This document shows, one piece after another, positions 1 through 6,872 of a stretch of DNA of 64,000 nucleotides. Positions within the stretch are counted from its first letter, which is position 1. Every line of letters begins with the position of its first letter. The notes under the pieces were generated by a model. It ran no database searches. It was not told the origin of the DNA and saw only the letters and a program-made list of their open reading frames with translations. Source of the stretch: Companilactobacillus nodensis DSM 19682 = JCM 14932 = NBRC 107160. GTDB lineage: Bacteria; Bacillota; Bacilli; Lactobacillales; Lactobacillaceae. The stretch lies in contig NZ_BAMN01000005.1 of assembly GCF_000615905.1 (NCBI RefSeq), forward strand, positions 101,847 through 165,846, in the 5' to 3' direction. The position numbers and the translations under genes are program-made.

Positions 1-270
1 AACATTCGCAACCCGATGAATACTTTGATCCTTATAAGCTGTACCAACAACACCAGATCCTACTTTGATATGCATACAAGCAACTTTACCCTGAAATGGT
101 CCAAGGTCTAACTCACCTGTCTTATAATTGTACAAATAAAAACCTGACCAATTCAAATCTTCATAAGTGTCGTTGATCAAAGCACTGGCATTAGCCAAGT
201 TAGTGATCACATTTGTTTCTTGATACAACAGCGCATCTAACTGTTGGTTCATAAGCGATGTTTCTGACAT
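1..270 (-). CDS. Free methionine-(R)-sulfoxide reductase, GAF domain (partial, 3' end outside window)
   Basis: The first 90 codons are present. They start at ATG 270 behind a GGAGGATCTCAG ribosome site, and the C-terminus runs off the left edge. The protein reads NWSGFYLYNY, then LGPFQGKVAC, then GSGVVGTAY, which is the GAF-fold signature of fRMsr (YtsP/MsrC). This family reduces free Met-R-sulfoxide in the cytosol. The cysteine equivalent to E. coli Cys84 is present (KVAC). The Cys94 position, usually in VCGT, is Val here (VVGT), so the thiol chemistry may use the remaining pair. The Cys118 region lies outside the window. Family assignment is firm; activity is inferred. Confidence 0.8.
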   Translation of the reverse strand, partial: MSETSLMNQQLDALLYQETNVITNLANASALINDTYEDLNWSGFYLYNYKTGELDLGPFQGKVACMHIKVGSGVVGTAYKDQSIHRVANV

Positions 271-301
271 CTGAGATCCTCCTCATATTAAATATCAACT
301 A

Positions 302-1213
302 CTATGGCTTCCTAATCATATTGCGATTAACCAAGTAACGTGTAACTACTCCACGAATATCAAACTGAGCAGTCAACGTTGCCATAATAATCAAACTTCC
401 ACCTATCACTAGGTGTTGTGTCAATGGTTCAACATGGAATATAACCGAAACTATACTGGCAAATAATGACTCTGTCATTAACACCAATCCCGCGGTTACA
501 GTATCAGTGTATTTTTGACTAGTAACTTGAATTACTTGTGCCGCAAATGTCGCCACAACACCCAGATAAATCACCGGTCCAATAGCGACCGTCCAATCAA
601 TCTGCGGTAATTTACCATAATCAATTGTGAATGAATACAAAACCCCACAAATTGCTTGAACAAAACCTAATTGAAATGCCAAAATCTTTGGACGTGCATT
701 CTTAGTCGCATATCCATAATAGGTCATTTGCAATGCATAAAATATTGCACTTAACACTGTCAAAAAGTCCCCCATATGAAATTGCAAACCAGTGGAAATA
801 ATTCCCGTCAAAAATACCATCCCAAATATACATAATACAATAGATAGGTAGATTTTTAGTGGTGGAACTCTTTTGAAGAACAACCAAGCGATAAATGGCA
901 ATAAAATAACATAAATAGAAGTTATAAATGAGCTATTGCTGGGAGTCGTGTATTCCAATCCCGTGGACTGCAATTGCACAACTACAAAATTAAATACTGC
1001 ACAGACGGCACCAATTTTAAATTCTTTCCAAGTCATCGTTTTGACTACTTTTCGAAAAAATATATAAACTAACACCGCAGAGATCAATCCGCGTAATGTG
1101 TTGATAACTGACGGCGGCATATGACCCGCAATCGCCATTTTGATAAATGTGTAACTAGTTCCCCACATGAAAGCAACCAGCAATAGATTTCTATTAGCTC
1201 GTGATTGCACCAT
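302..1213 (-). CDS. DMT-superfamily EamA transporter
   Basis: About 303 residues with ten hydrophobic segments in two EamA-like halves. It opens with a typical first helix (LLLVAFMWGTSYTFIKMA), and the second half has VIYLGVVATFAAQVIQV and VTAGLVLMTESLFASI. The family exports small metabolites or amino acids; no substrate can be read from the sequence. I chose the ATG at 1213 because AGGTGA lies 7 bases upstream. An upstream in-frame start at 1273 lacks a ribosome site. It is a single gene, separated from its neighbours by short AT-rich gaps. Confidence 0.85.
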   Translation of the reverse strand: MVQSRANRNLLLVAFMWGTSYTFIKMAIAGHMPPSVINTLRGLISAVLVYIFFRKVVKTMTWKEFKIGAVCAVFNFVVVQLQSTGLEYTTPSNSSFITSIYVILLPFIAWLFFKRVPPLKIYLSIVLCIFGMVFLTGIISTGLQFHMGDFLTVLSAIFYALQMTYYGYATKNARPKILAFQLGFVQAICGVLYSFTIDYGKLPQIDWTVAIGPVIYLGVVATFAAQVIQVTSQKYTDTVTAGLVLMTESLFASIVSVIFHVEPLTQHLVIGGSLIIMATLTAQFDIRGVVTRYLVNRNMIRKP

Positions 1214-1363
1214 CAAATCACCTGTTTCAATAAGTAATGTGATAATATTAGCCTTTGTCAGACCTTGGTGCAATGAAAATTTTTATATTTTTTCAGAAAC
1301 TTTCACTATTGTTGCACTTTGCTTTAATTGCTCCAAAACTTTTTGATTTTATTCCAAAATCAC

Positions 1364-1906
1364 TTAATTTAATTCATCTATAATAATTTTTTTAACTATT
1401 TCACCGGCATTAAAATCCTCAAACTTTAAATTAAGGATTGATGATGGATAGTAATACCCTTTACCATAATTGCAACCCAAACCTGTCAATGATTTTCTAG
1501 AACGTACAATATAATCGTAATTACTATAATAACTTATGGTCTGACCGTTAATTCTTATTTTATCTTTAATTAATAATGCATCCAATAATCCAAGTATTTT
1601 TAATTTTCTAAATGTATTGCCATCTTTTTTTATCATTAAATTATCAATTCTAAAAAACAAATGTTTCTTCTTACAATCTGAATAGAATCTTTTATTATTA
1701 TGATCAAAATAATCTATGCCACAGAGATGCATGAAATTTGATTTTTTACATATTAATACAATTCTCATACTTTCTGTGACATAAGTGATCCGTTTATTAA
1801 CGAAACTACCATTATATGTTTCCCACGCTGCCAATATATTTTTCTTAAACCTATTTAGCTTTATTATTTCATCACCCGTAGGTGGTCTCATAGATGAATT
1901 TCTCAT
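1364..1906 (-). CDS. PBECR4-like domain protein
   Basis: A 180-residue, Lys/Asn-rich cytosolic protein. Its central part resembles the PBECR4 domain (phage Barnase-EndoU-ColicinE5/D-RelE-like nuclease 4): RITYVTESMRIVLICKK, FMHLCGIDYF, RFYSDC and DGNTFRKLKIL follow the order of conserved blocks I associate with that family. Such proteins are common in lactobacilli, often near mobile DNA; a nuclease role is predicted from fold comparison only. The gene is unusually AT-rich compared with neighbouring genes and the start has no strong ribosome site, so recent acquisition is possible. The next open frames are well separated on both sides, so it appears monocistronic. Confidence 0.5.
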   Translation of the reverse strand: MRNSSMRPPTGDEIIKLNRFKKNILAAWETYNGSFVNKRITYVTESMRIVLICKKSNFMHLCGIDYFDHNNKRFYSDCKKKHLFFRIDNLMIKKDGNTFRKLKILGLLDALLIKDKIRINGQTISYYSNYDYIVRSRKSLTGLGCNYGKGYYYPSSILNLKFEDFNAGEIVKKIIIDELN

Positions 1907-2001
1907 TAAATTACGAGTACCAAATAATACACTTTCAATTTATAATTTTATTTAAGTAGTAGTATTGTTTCAATAAATATTCTTGTAAGATTCATGGGAA
2001 T

Positions 2002-2034
2002 AAAAAAAGCTATCAGTAATTTGAACTGATAGCT
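2002..2034 (-). terminator. Rho-independent terminator of the small 2.0-2.3 kb locus
   Basis: A 10-bp perfect stem (AGCTATCAGT / ACTGATAGCT) with a 7-base loop, followed on the minus strand by a run of seven T. No annotated gene ends immediately before it, so it must end the transcript of the small locus to its right (2133-2255). Confidence 0.8.
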
Positions 2035-2043
2035 TAAATGGGT

Positions 2044-2151
2044 TTAATTATGGAGTCAGTCTCCGCTATGCACTTATGTCATAGATTAATATCTGGATTA
2101 ATTATGGTTCCAGCAACCGCTATGCACTTACGTCATAGATTTATGTCTGAT
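2044..2151. repeat. Two-copy 54-bp direct repeat
   Basis: Two adjacent copies (2044-2097 and 2098-2151). Each contains TTAATTATGG and CCGCTATGCACTTA(T/C)GTCATAGATT, separated by more variable bases. A third, much degraded stretch may follow. The repeat lies between the stop of a candidate 40-codon gene and its terminator, so it would form the 3' untranslated part of that transcript. The plus-strand frame through it (2038-2235) has no ribosome site and a low-quality composition, so I do not call it a gene. Confidence 0.75.
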
Positions 2152-2255
2152 TTTATAGATGCCCACCGCATCTCTATTACAAACTCATTATACATAGTAA
2201 CTACGATAGTCACAAGTAACACTTCACCCAAATAATCGAGATTTATAGATTTCAT
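2133..2255 (-). CDS. Candidate 40-residue hydrophobic peptide
   Basis: ATG at 2255, stop at 2133. The peptide starts MKSINLDYLGEVLL, has a moderately hydrophobic core (VLLVTIVVTMYNEFVIEM), and ends with a basic/polar tail. It sits alone between the terminator of the LysM gene (2365-2394) and its own terminator (2002-2034), with an AT-rich promoter-like region at about 2310-2350. A short membrane peptide with a long repeat-containing 3' region recalls type I toxin loci, but I see no match to Fst, Ldr or other toxins that I know. The ribosome site is weak. The transcript could equally be a small RNA. Confidence 0.3.
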   Translation of the reverse strand: MKSINLDYLGEVLLVTIVVTMYNEFVIEMRWASIKSDINL

Positions 2256-2364
2256 AATTATTTCTTTGGCATCTTTGGTGTTAACTATCTGTTCGTCGTA
2301 CAAAATACATAAAACAGCGGATCCAACATTATTTTTTTATATAAATTATATAATACAACAAAAA

Positions 2365-2394
2365 CATCAGTCATCCTCCCGAGGATAACTGATG
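2365..2394 (-). terminator. Terminator of the LysM gene
   Basis: Inverted repeat CATCAGTCATCCTC / AGGATAACTGATG around CCG, with TTTTTGTTG on the minus-strand 3' side, 46 bases after the LysM gene stop. Confidence 0.85.
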
Positions 2395-2439
2395 CTATTT
2401 ATGGTTTGTTTTTTAAAACAACTGATTTGTAACGAGTGA

Positions 2440-3081
2440 TTAGATAACTTCAACTGTAGCTGAAGTTACACCGTATGAAGGAATTGATGCATTAGGCATA
2501 GCAACATCCAATTGTTGTGGGTTGCTGTATGCAAATGTACCTGTATCATTAACTGTTCTGTACATTACTGTACCGTCAGCTAGAGTGATCTTCAATTGTG
2601 TTCCCTTAGGGAATACTGATAGGTTAGCAGCAACGCCACCGTAACCCATGCTTGAACCTAGTACGGCTGGATCATAAAAACTGATCTTGAATGTACCATG
2701 TGATGTGCCTGTTGTACTAGTTTGTGTTTGTGTAGCTGATTGTGTTGTAGCAGCTGGTGCTTGTGCTGCTTGAGTTTGTGTAGCAGTTGTATCAACTGTA
2801 CTTGTTTGTGCTGGTGCAGCTGCATTAGTTGTAGCTGATGGAAGATAAACTGTTTCTCCTGGGAAAATCAAATCGAATCCACCGACTTCACGTCCGTTAG
2901 CTTGTTCTAGTTCTGCAATTGTAATTCCTTTATTAGCAGCGATACTCTTGTAAGTATCTCCTGCTTCAACTGTCACGCGAGTGCTGTCTACGGTGATCGC
3001 AGCTTCAGCAGTCTTTGCAGTTGCTCCCATTGCAGTTAGGGCTGTAGCACTTAATAGTGCAATAGATAATACTTTCTTCAT
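2440..3081 (-). CDS. Secreted LysM protein with C-terminal double-psi-barrel-like domain
   Basis: 213 residues. A signal peptide (residues 1-28, ending near TAEAA) is followed by one LysM module (about 35-80: RVTVEAGDTYKSIAAN ... FPGETVYLP) for peptidoglycan binding. A Thr/Gln/Ala-rich linker covers about 82-125. The C-terminal domain (about 128-213: TFKISFYDPAV, GGVAANLSVFPKGTQL, TVNDTGTF, QLDVAMP) resembles the 3D/RlpA double-psi beta-barrel, whose members bind or cleave glycan. The DTG triplet matches part of the 3D motif, but the other two aspartates are not obvious, so catalysis is unproven. Monocistronic, with its own terminator. The leader upstream has TGTTAC/TGTAAC repeats that vaguely resemble WalR boxes, but the spacing is not canonical. 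Confidence 0.8.
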   Translation of the reverse strand: MKKVLSIALLSATALTAMGATAKTAEAAITVDSTRVTVEAGDTYKSIAANKGITIAELEQANGREVGGFDLIFPGETVYLPSATTNAAAPAQTSTVDTTATQTQAAQAPAATTQSATQTQTSTTGTSHGTFKISFYDPAVLGSSMGYGGVAANLSVFPKGTQLKITLADGTVMYRTVNDTGTFAYSNPQQLDVAMPNASIPSYGVTSATVEVI

Positions 3082-3330
3082 AAATTAAAAACATCCTCAT
3101 ATTTTTTTTTAGCTCTCAACGCTATGAGTGATACTATAACAGGCTTATGTTACATAAAAGCCTAAATAACATTACAAAAACCAGTCTTTATGTAACATTG
3201 GTAACACAACTGCAACAATCGATAAGTAAAAACCTATCGTATCAATAAATACAGAGTACGTGAAATTTCAGAAAAATAATTATAATTTACAAGACTTTTT
3301 AAAATTTTATTATATAAATTTACAAAGAAA

Positions 3331-3362
3331 AACCTAAAAGCCTATTCTATAGCTTTTAGGTT
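3331..3362 (-). terminator. Terminator of the MerR operon
   Basis: Perfect stem AACCTAAAAG / CTTTTAGGTT around a 12-base loop, with TTTTTC on the minus-strand 3' side, just beyond the stop at 3372. Confidence 0.85.
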
Positions 3363-3371
3363 AATTTCAAC

Positions 3372-4073
3372 TTATGAAAAATATTTCAGCAGTTCAAAAC
3401 TCATTCTGATAAGTTCATACGAATGCTGATTTTGTAATTTATTCAAGGTTAATCGGTTATTGTTTATTTTTCTCAATTCATTAAGATCCTGAAATGCTTT
3501 GGCAACTAAGTTATATTCGAACAATTCAGACTTAAAGTAAGTCACATAATGCTTACCCTGCTCCACAAACGGTGGATCATATGGCTTCTCCAATAACTTG
3601 TCAAAGAAGCTATTATCAAATTGCTTCCAATCATCCCCCGGATAATCTAAGACCAGATCAGCTAGCTTCGAACTCTGTGTGGCAATAAAAGCTGTCATCA
3701 AGATCCAACTTAGTTTCTGAGATATTTGCATTTTCTTAGCTAATGCCGTTGCCAGATAAATTTCAAATGAATACTTAGAGTCCTTGACCCCATACTTCAT
3801 TTCCAAATCATCGATCAATGTGAAGGCATTATCCAAATAAACATCCCCGCAGGTCTTTTCATTCATGAATTGATCCATTGTCTGTTGGTCATAAATACTC
3901 AGCTTACCAATATCAATCAAATCATCTAGAGATACCTTGGAATCACCCTTCAAACTGATCAGAATGCCTTGACTATCACGCTTCAACGTCTGAACTATCT
4001 CACGACTACTCTTGGTCCATGGCTGAATCAACGAATCATTCTTCATTACTGAATAGTAAGTTACATTAGACAT
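3372..4073 (-). CDS. Hypothetical protein coupled to the MerR regulator
   Basis: 233 residues from ATG 4073, which overlaps the MerR stop (ATGTCTAA), so translation is probably coupled. A longer frame from 4103 would overlap the regulator by 38 bases and is less likely. I do not recognise the family. It is a soluble, mainly helical, charged protein without a signal peptide or membrane segment. The middle (FEIYLATALAKKM ... SWILMTAFIATQSSKLADLVLDYPGDDW) is the most hydrophobic part and a helix-rich C-terminus follows. Its place at the end of the SDR-MerR transcript suggests a role in the same aldehyde or thiol stress response, but nothing in the sequence proves that. Confidence 0.7.
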   Translation of the reverse strand: MSNVTYYSVMKNDSLIQPWTKSSREIVQTLKRDSQGILISLKGDSKVSLDDLIDIGKLSIYDQQTMDQFMNEKTCGDVYLDNAFTLIDDLEMKYGVKDSKYSFEIYLATALAKKMQISQKLSWILMTAFIATQSSKLADLVLDYPGDDWKQFDNSFFDKLLEKPYDPPFVEQGKHYVTYFKSELFEYNLVAKAFQDLNELRKINNNRLTLNKLQNQHSYELIRMSFELLKYFS

Positions 4074-4458
4074 TTTCTTTTTGGTTTTCAAGTTCCTTTT
4101 CAAATTTTGCTAAATGTTCATCATATGTGTCGATCTTCATCGAGATTCGGTCATAAGTATTCTGCATATCATCAAGTTTTGACTTGATAAGTGCTTGTTG
4201 CTCTTCAAGAATCTCTTTTCGGCGAGCAACTGTCGAATCTCCTTGACCAAATAGTGAAATATATTCAGCTAATGAGTCAACTGACATTCCAGACATGCGC
4301 ATGCACTTAGAAAAGTTGATCCAGTTCTCATCTTCCTGAGTGAAATCACGATAACCGACACTATTACGGTGAACGGGTGGAATCAATCCTACTTTTTCGT
4401 AGTAACGGATTGTTGCTTCACTTAGTTCATATTTTTTTGCGACTTCTTTTATATTCAT
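4066..4458 (-). CDS. MerR-family regulator, AdhR/NmlR-like
   Basis: 130 residues from ATG 4458, with AGAGGTG upstream. The N-terminal winged helix reads MNIKEVAKKYELSEATIRYY ... GLIPPVHRNSVGYRDF, the standard MerR DNA-binding domain, followed by a dimerisation helix rich in Glu/Gln/Lys (about 80-125). The only cysteine is residue 52 (SKCMRMSGMS). That is the position of Cys52 of B. subtilis AdhR, which senses aldehydes by thiol alkylation, so I infer a reactive-carbonyl sensor. It lies 16 bases after the NAD(P)-binding gene and overlaps the next one, forming a three-gene operon. It probably controls its own promoter upstream of 5071. Confidence 0.85.
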   Translation of the reverse strand: MNIKEVAKKYELSEATIRYYEKVGLIPPVHRNSVGYRDFTQEDENWINFSKCMRMSGMSVDSLAEYISLFGQGDSTVARRKEILEEQQALIKSKLDDMQNTYDRISMKIDTYDEHLAKFEKELENQKENV

Positions 4459-4474
4459 TTGTACACCTCTTTGA

Positions 4475-5071
4475 TTAAGCTCGACTAATACCCAAACTTT
4501 CATTTACATACAATGTCGGTTCGTTAATAATTCGAGTAGATAAGTCAGCGACACTTCTTCTGGAAACATTTCTTCCAACAAAAGTTTCACCTTTGAACGT
4601 GATTTGGTAATTCAAGTCGGAATTATTGTCATACCAGCTTGGACGAATAACAGTTGAGTCCAAATCAGATTCTTCTACTATATCGGCAGCTTTACGATAT
4701 GGGATCAAAACTGACTCCACATTATCACTGTTACCATCAGAATTCACTTCATTGTAGATTCCCATTGAGCTGATCAAGATAACACGTTTGACTTCATTAT
4801 TATGCATAGCATCAACGACATTTTGTGTAATCAATGGTAATTCACCAGTGACACTGATGAAGACAACGTCCTGATTTTCAACCGCAGCATTCAAATCATC
4901 CATCTTAGTGGCATCCCCAGCAATAACTGTTTCGCGGACCTCATCAATATCACCTAAGCGACTAGAATCTCTAACGAATAAGGTTAGATGATTCTCACTC
5001 GAGCTTAACAGATCTCTTCTAACAACTGAACCAATTGAACCACTTGCACCGATCAATAATACATTTTCCAT
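4475..5071 (-). CDS. NAD(P)-binding oxidoreductase, atypical SDR / NmrA-like
   Basis: 198 residues with a Rossmann motif at the N-terminus (NVLLIGASGSIGSVVRRDLL), an acid-to-basic shift typical of NADP(H) binding (LFVRDSSRLG), and the VILISSMGIY strand. The short form without a C-terminal substrate domain matches the NAD(P)H-binding proteins often regulated by MerR sensors in lactobacilli. First gene of the operon with the MerR regulator, behind GAGGTGATTTAA. A shortened relative lies at 6013-6354. Substrate unknown. Confidence 0.85.
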   Translation of the reverse strand: MENVLLIGASGSIGSVVRRDLLSSSENHLTLFVRDSSRLGDIDEVRETVIAGDATKMDDLNAAVENQDVVFISVTGELPLITQNVVDAMHNNEVKRVILISSMGIYNEVNSDGNSDNVESVLIPYRKAADIVEESDLDSTVIRPSWYDNNSDLNYQITFKGETFVGRNVSRRSVADLSTRIINEPTLYVNESLGISRA

Positions 5072-5097
5072 TTAAATCACCTCATGCTTCCTTTTAG

Positions 5098-5354
5098 CTT
5101 TTTCCACTCTCTGAAATGAGTTGCGAGAAATAAATACCTCCGTTTAGCTACAATTAAGAAAGGATGCACATAACACATCAATTCTTAATCTAAGCTATAC
5201 TCGGCATTTTGACATTTCTCTTCACTCTCTATCCAAAACGAGTTACAAAAGCCATATTCCTGCGCCTGCTACAGAGAACAAATGCACCAACTACGTTGGC
5301 ACCTTTATTCTCTTAGGCAGTGCTCAGAATCTCCCGGCTTTTTCCACTCTCTGA
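5098..5354 (-). other. Structured, repeat-containing intergenic leader between the SDR operon and flavodoxin gene
   Basis: A 414-base gap lies between divergent genes. CTTTTTCCACTCTCTGA occurs at 5098-5114 and again at 5338-5354, and a weaker relative (CTTCACTCTCTA) lies between them. Between the copies are two hairpins: 5153-5189 (ATTAAGAA...TTCTTAAT, about 13 paired bases) and 5274-5316 (AGAGAA...TTCTCT enclosing GCACCAAC / GTTGGCACC, nearly 19 paired positions). On the minus strand the repeat reads CAGAGAGTGGAAAAAG, which resembles the start of a T-box stem I. I find no T-box sequence or terminator pair, so I do not call one. Confidence 0.5.
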
Positions 5355-5485
5355 TTATTAATATAAACCTTAAACCATACTTTAACGCAAGATATTTATA
5401 TATTAATTTTTTTATTACTAAAACTCTTGCCCTCAAGTCCACTCGAAGGTCTATTATGGGATTGTATTTATGGGAGGAAAAACAT

Positions 5486-5935
5486 ATGAAATCAATCGTT
5501 ATTTATTTTTCTGAATCTGGAAACACCAAAAAAGCCGCACAATTCATTGCTCAAGAGACGCATTCTGATATTGATGAGCTGAAGCCTATCAAGCCATATC
5601 CTGATAATTATGATCAATTAGTTGAAAGATCAGGTGATGAAATAGACAATAATATCCATCCTGAAATCGATAAAAACCTTAATTTTTCTGACTACAATGT
5701 GATTTATTTAGGTTATCCAACTTGGTACCATCGCACACCAATGATCATCGATAGTTTTTTCGATACTTACGACTTATCTAGCAAGACAATCATTCCATTT
5801 ACCACTACTTACAGTAGTGAATTTGATGAAAGCAAACCATTTATTGAAAAAATAGCTTCTACCAAGAATGTCACGTTATCACCAGGATTCCGTGCAAACT
5901 CAAATACCGAAATCAAAAAGTATTTAGCAAAATAA
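5486..5935 (+). CDS. Flavodoxin-family protein
   Basis: 149 residues from ATG 5486 with GGGAGGAAAAAC upstream; a longer in-frame extension to 5282 runs through the structured leader and has no ribosome site. The FMN phosphate loop is YFSESGNTKKAA (residues 7-18), followed by the central YLGYPTWYHRTPMIIDSFF block (about 71-89), typical of the short flavodoxins (Flavodoxin_4 type) of lactic acid bacteria. It probably transfers electrons to an unidentified reductase. First of three plus-strand genes (flavodoxin, Rossmann protein, second flavodoxin), divergent from the MerR operon, so shared redox control is plausible. Confidence 0.85.
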   Translation: MKSIVIYFSESGNTKKAAQFIAQETHSDIDELKPIKPYPDNYDQLVERSGDEIDNNIHPEIDKNLNFSDYNVIYLGYPTWYHRTPMIIDSFFDTYDLSSKTIIPFTTTYSSEFDESKPFIEKIASTKNVTLSPGFRANSNTEIKKYLAK

Positions 5936-6012
5936 CAAACAATGTGAAATTAATCACCCTTTCATAATCTTATTGGTTTAAAATATAAATATAGCTAATA
6001 AAGGAGCAGCTT

Positions 6013-6354
6013 ATGACTAACGTTTTAATTCTAGGAACTCAAGTAAAAGACGATTCTGATATTTATAATTTATTCGATAGCCGAGCACGGACCACTATTA
6101 TAGGAAGAAACTTCTCCAATCGTAATGTTCTCGATCAAGCTATGGAGAATCAGGATATGGTAATAGTTGCTATTGATGAAACTTCCAGTGTCGATTTAAT
6201 TCCAACAATCGTGGAATCCATGAAGATTTATCAAGTTTACGATATCGTTTTGATCGATAAACTATCCAATAAAAATTCACATGTGGAAGCCATTTCTACT
6301 GAGTTCTTAAAACTATCAGGATTGAATTATAAAATCTTAGATCCAATCGATTGA
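6013..6354 (+). CDS. Short Rossmann-fold protein, shortened relative of the NAD(P)-binding gene
   Basis: 113 residues behind AAAGGAGCAGCTT. NVLILGTQV at the N-terminus and ENQDMVIVAI, DIVLIDKLS later align with strands of the NAD(P)-binding protein at 4475-5071. The glycine-rich loop is lost (LGTQVKDDSD instead of GASGSIGS) and the last 60-70 residues of the relative are missing. Cofactor binding is therefore doubtful; it may be a degenerate duplicate or a small regulatory partner. It lies 77 bases after one flavodoxin and 32 before the other. Confidence 0.6.
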   Translation: MTNVLILGTQVKDDSDIYNLFDSRARTTIIGRNFSNRNVLDQAMENQDMVIVAIDETSSVDLIPTIVESMKIYQVYDIVLIDKLSNKNSHVEAISTEFLKLSGLNYKILDPID

Positions 6355-6386
6355 TACCCTGTTCCGAACTAAAAGGAGGAATTACT

Positions 6387-6832
6387 TTGAAGTCTATTGT
6401 TATTTATTTTTCAACAACTGGAAACACTAAAACTGCCGCTGAATCTATTGCCAAAAAACTGGCTCTGATATTGAAGAATTGAAATCTGTCCAAGCTTGGC
6501 CAACAAACTTCGACGACTTAGCAGCATTAGCACAGAAACAGCGTGATACAAACGTACATCCTGAAATATCTAGCCAGATCAACTTGGATAACTACGACAA
6601 AATATACTTGGGTTATCCAACTTGGTATGGGCAACCACCAATGATCATTAACAGTTTCTTCGACAAGTTTGACCTTGACGACAAGACTGTTGTGCCATTC
6701 TCAACCAGTGGTTCAAGTACCTTTGAAATTACTGCTCCTTACGTACATAGCATAGTTAAGGATAAAAATATCAAACTGGAAAATGGCTTCAGAGCTAATT
6801 CTGAAGATGAAATTACTAATGGATTAAAATAA
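6387..6832 (+). pseudogene. Second flavodoxin, frameshifted
   Basis: A TTG start at 6387 sits behind AAAAGGAGGAATTACT and opens KSIVIYFSTTGNTKTAAESI, a clear copy of the flavodoxin at 5486. The frame breaks at a run of six A (6453-6458). With seven A it would continue through SDIEELKSVQAWP to the stop at 6832 and give 148 residues, equal in length to the first copy (149). The downstream half keeps YLGYPTWYGQPPMIINSFF. As written, only about 34 residues or an internal start at 6479 would be translated. A sequencing error in the A run is as likely as a real mutation. Confidence 0.8.
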
Positions 6833-6847
6833 TAATATTACAAAAAA

Positions 6848-6872
6848 ATGATGTGCAATTATGCGCATCATT
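6848..6872. terminator. Bidirectional terminator between flavodoxin and gluconokinase
   Basis: ATGATGTGC / GCGCATCAT stem with a run of A on the left and T on the right, placed between two convergent genes; it overlaps the last codons of the kinase. Confidence 0.75.

Noticed and set aside
2038..2235. Plus-strand 65-codon frame through the 54-bp repeat
   Set aside because: No ribosome site, repeats cause its pseudo-periodicity, and it runs against the direction shown by the terminators.
3082..3330. WalR boxes before the LysM gene
   Set aside because: TGTTAC/TGTAAC words occur, but their spacing does not fit the direct repeat with five-base gap.
5098..5354. T-box riboswitch
   Set aside because: Only the stem I-like word is present; no T-box sequence, specifier or terminator/antiterminator pair could be drawn.
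5282..5485. N-terminal extension of the first flavodoxin
   Set aside because: It crosses the structured leader, lacks a ribosome site, and the ATG at 5486 has a strong one and matches the family start.
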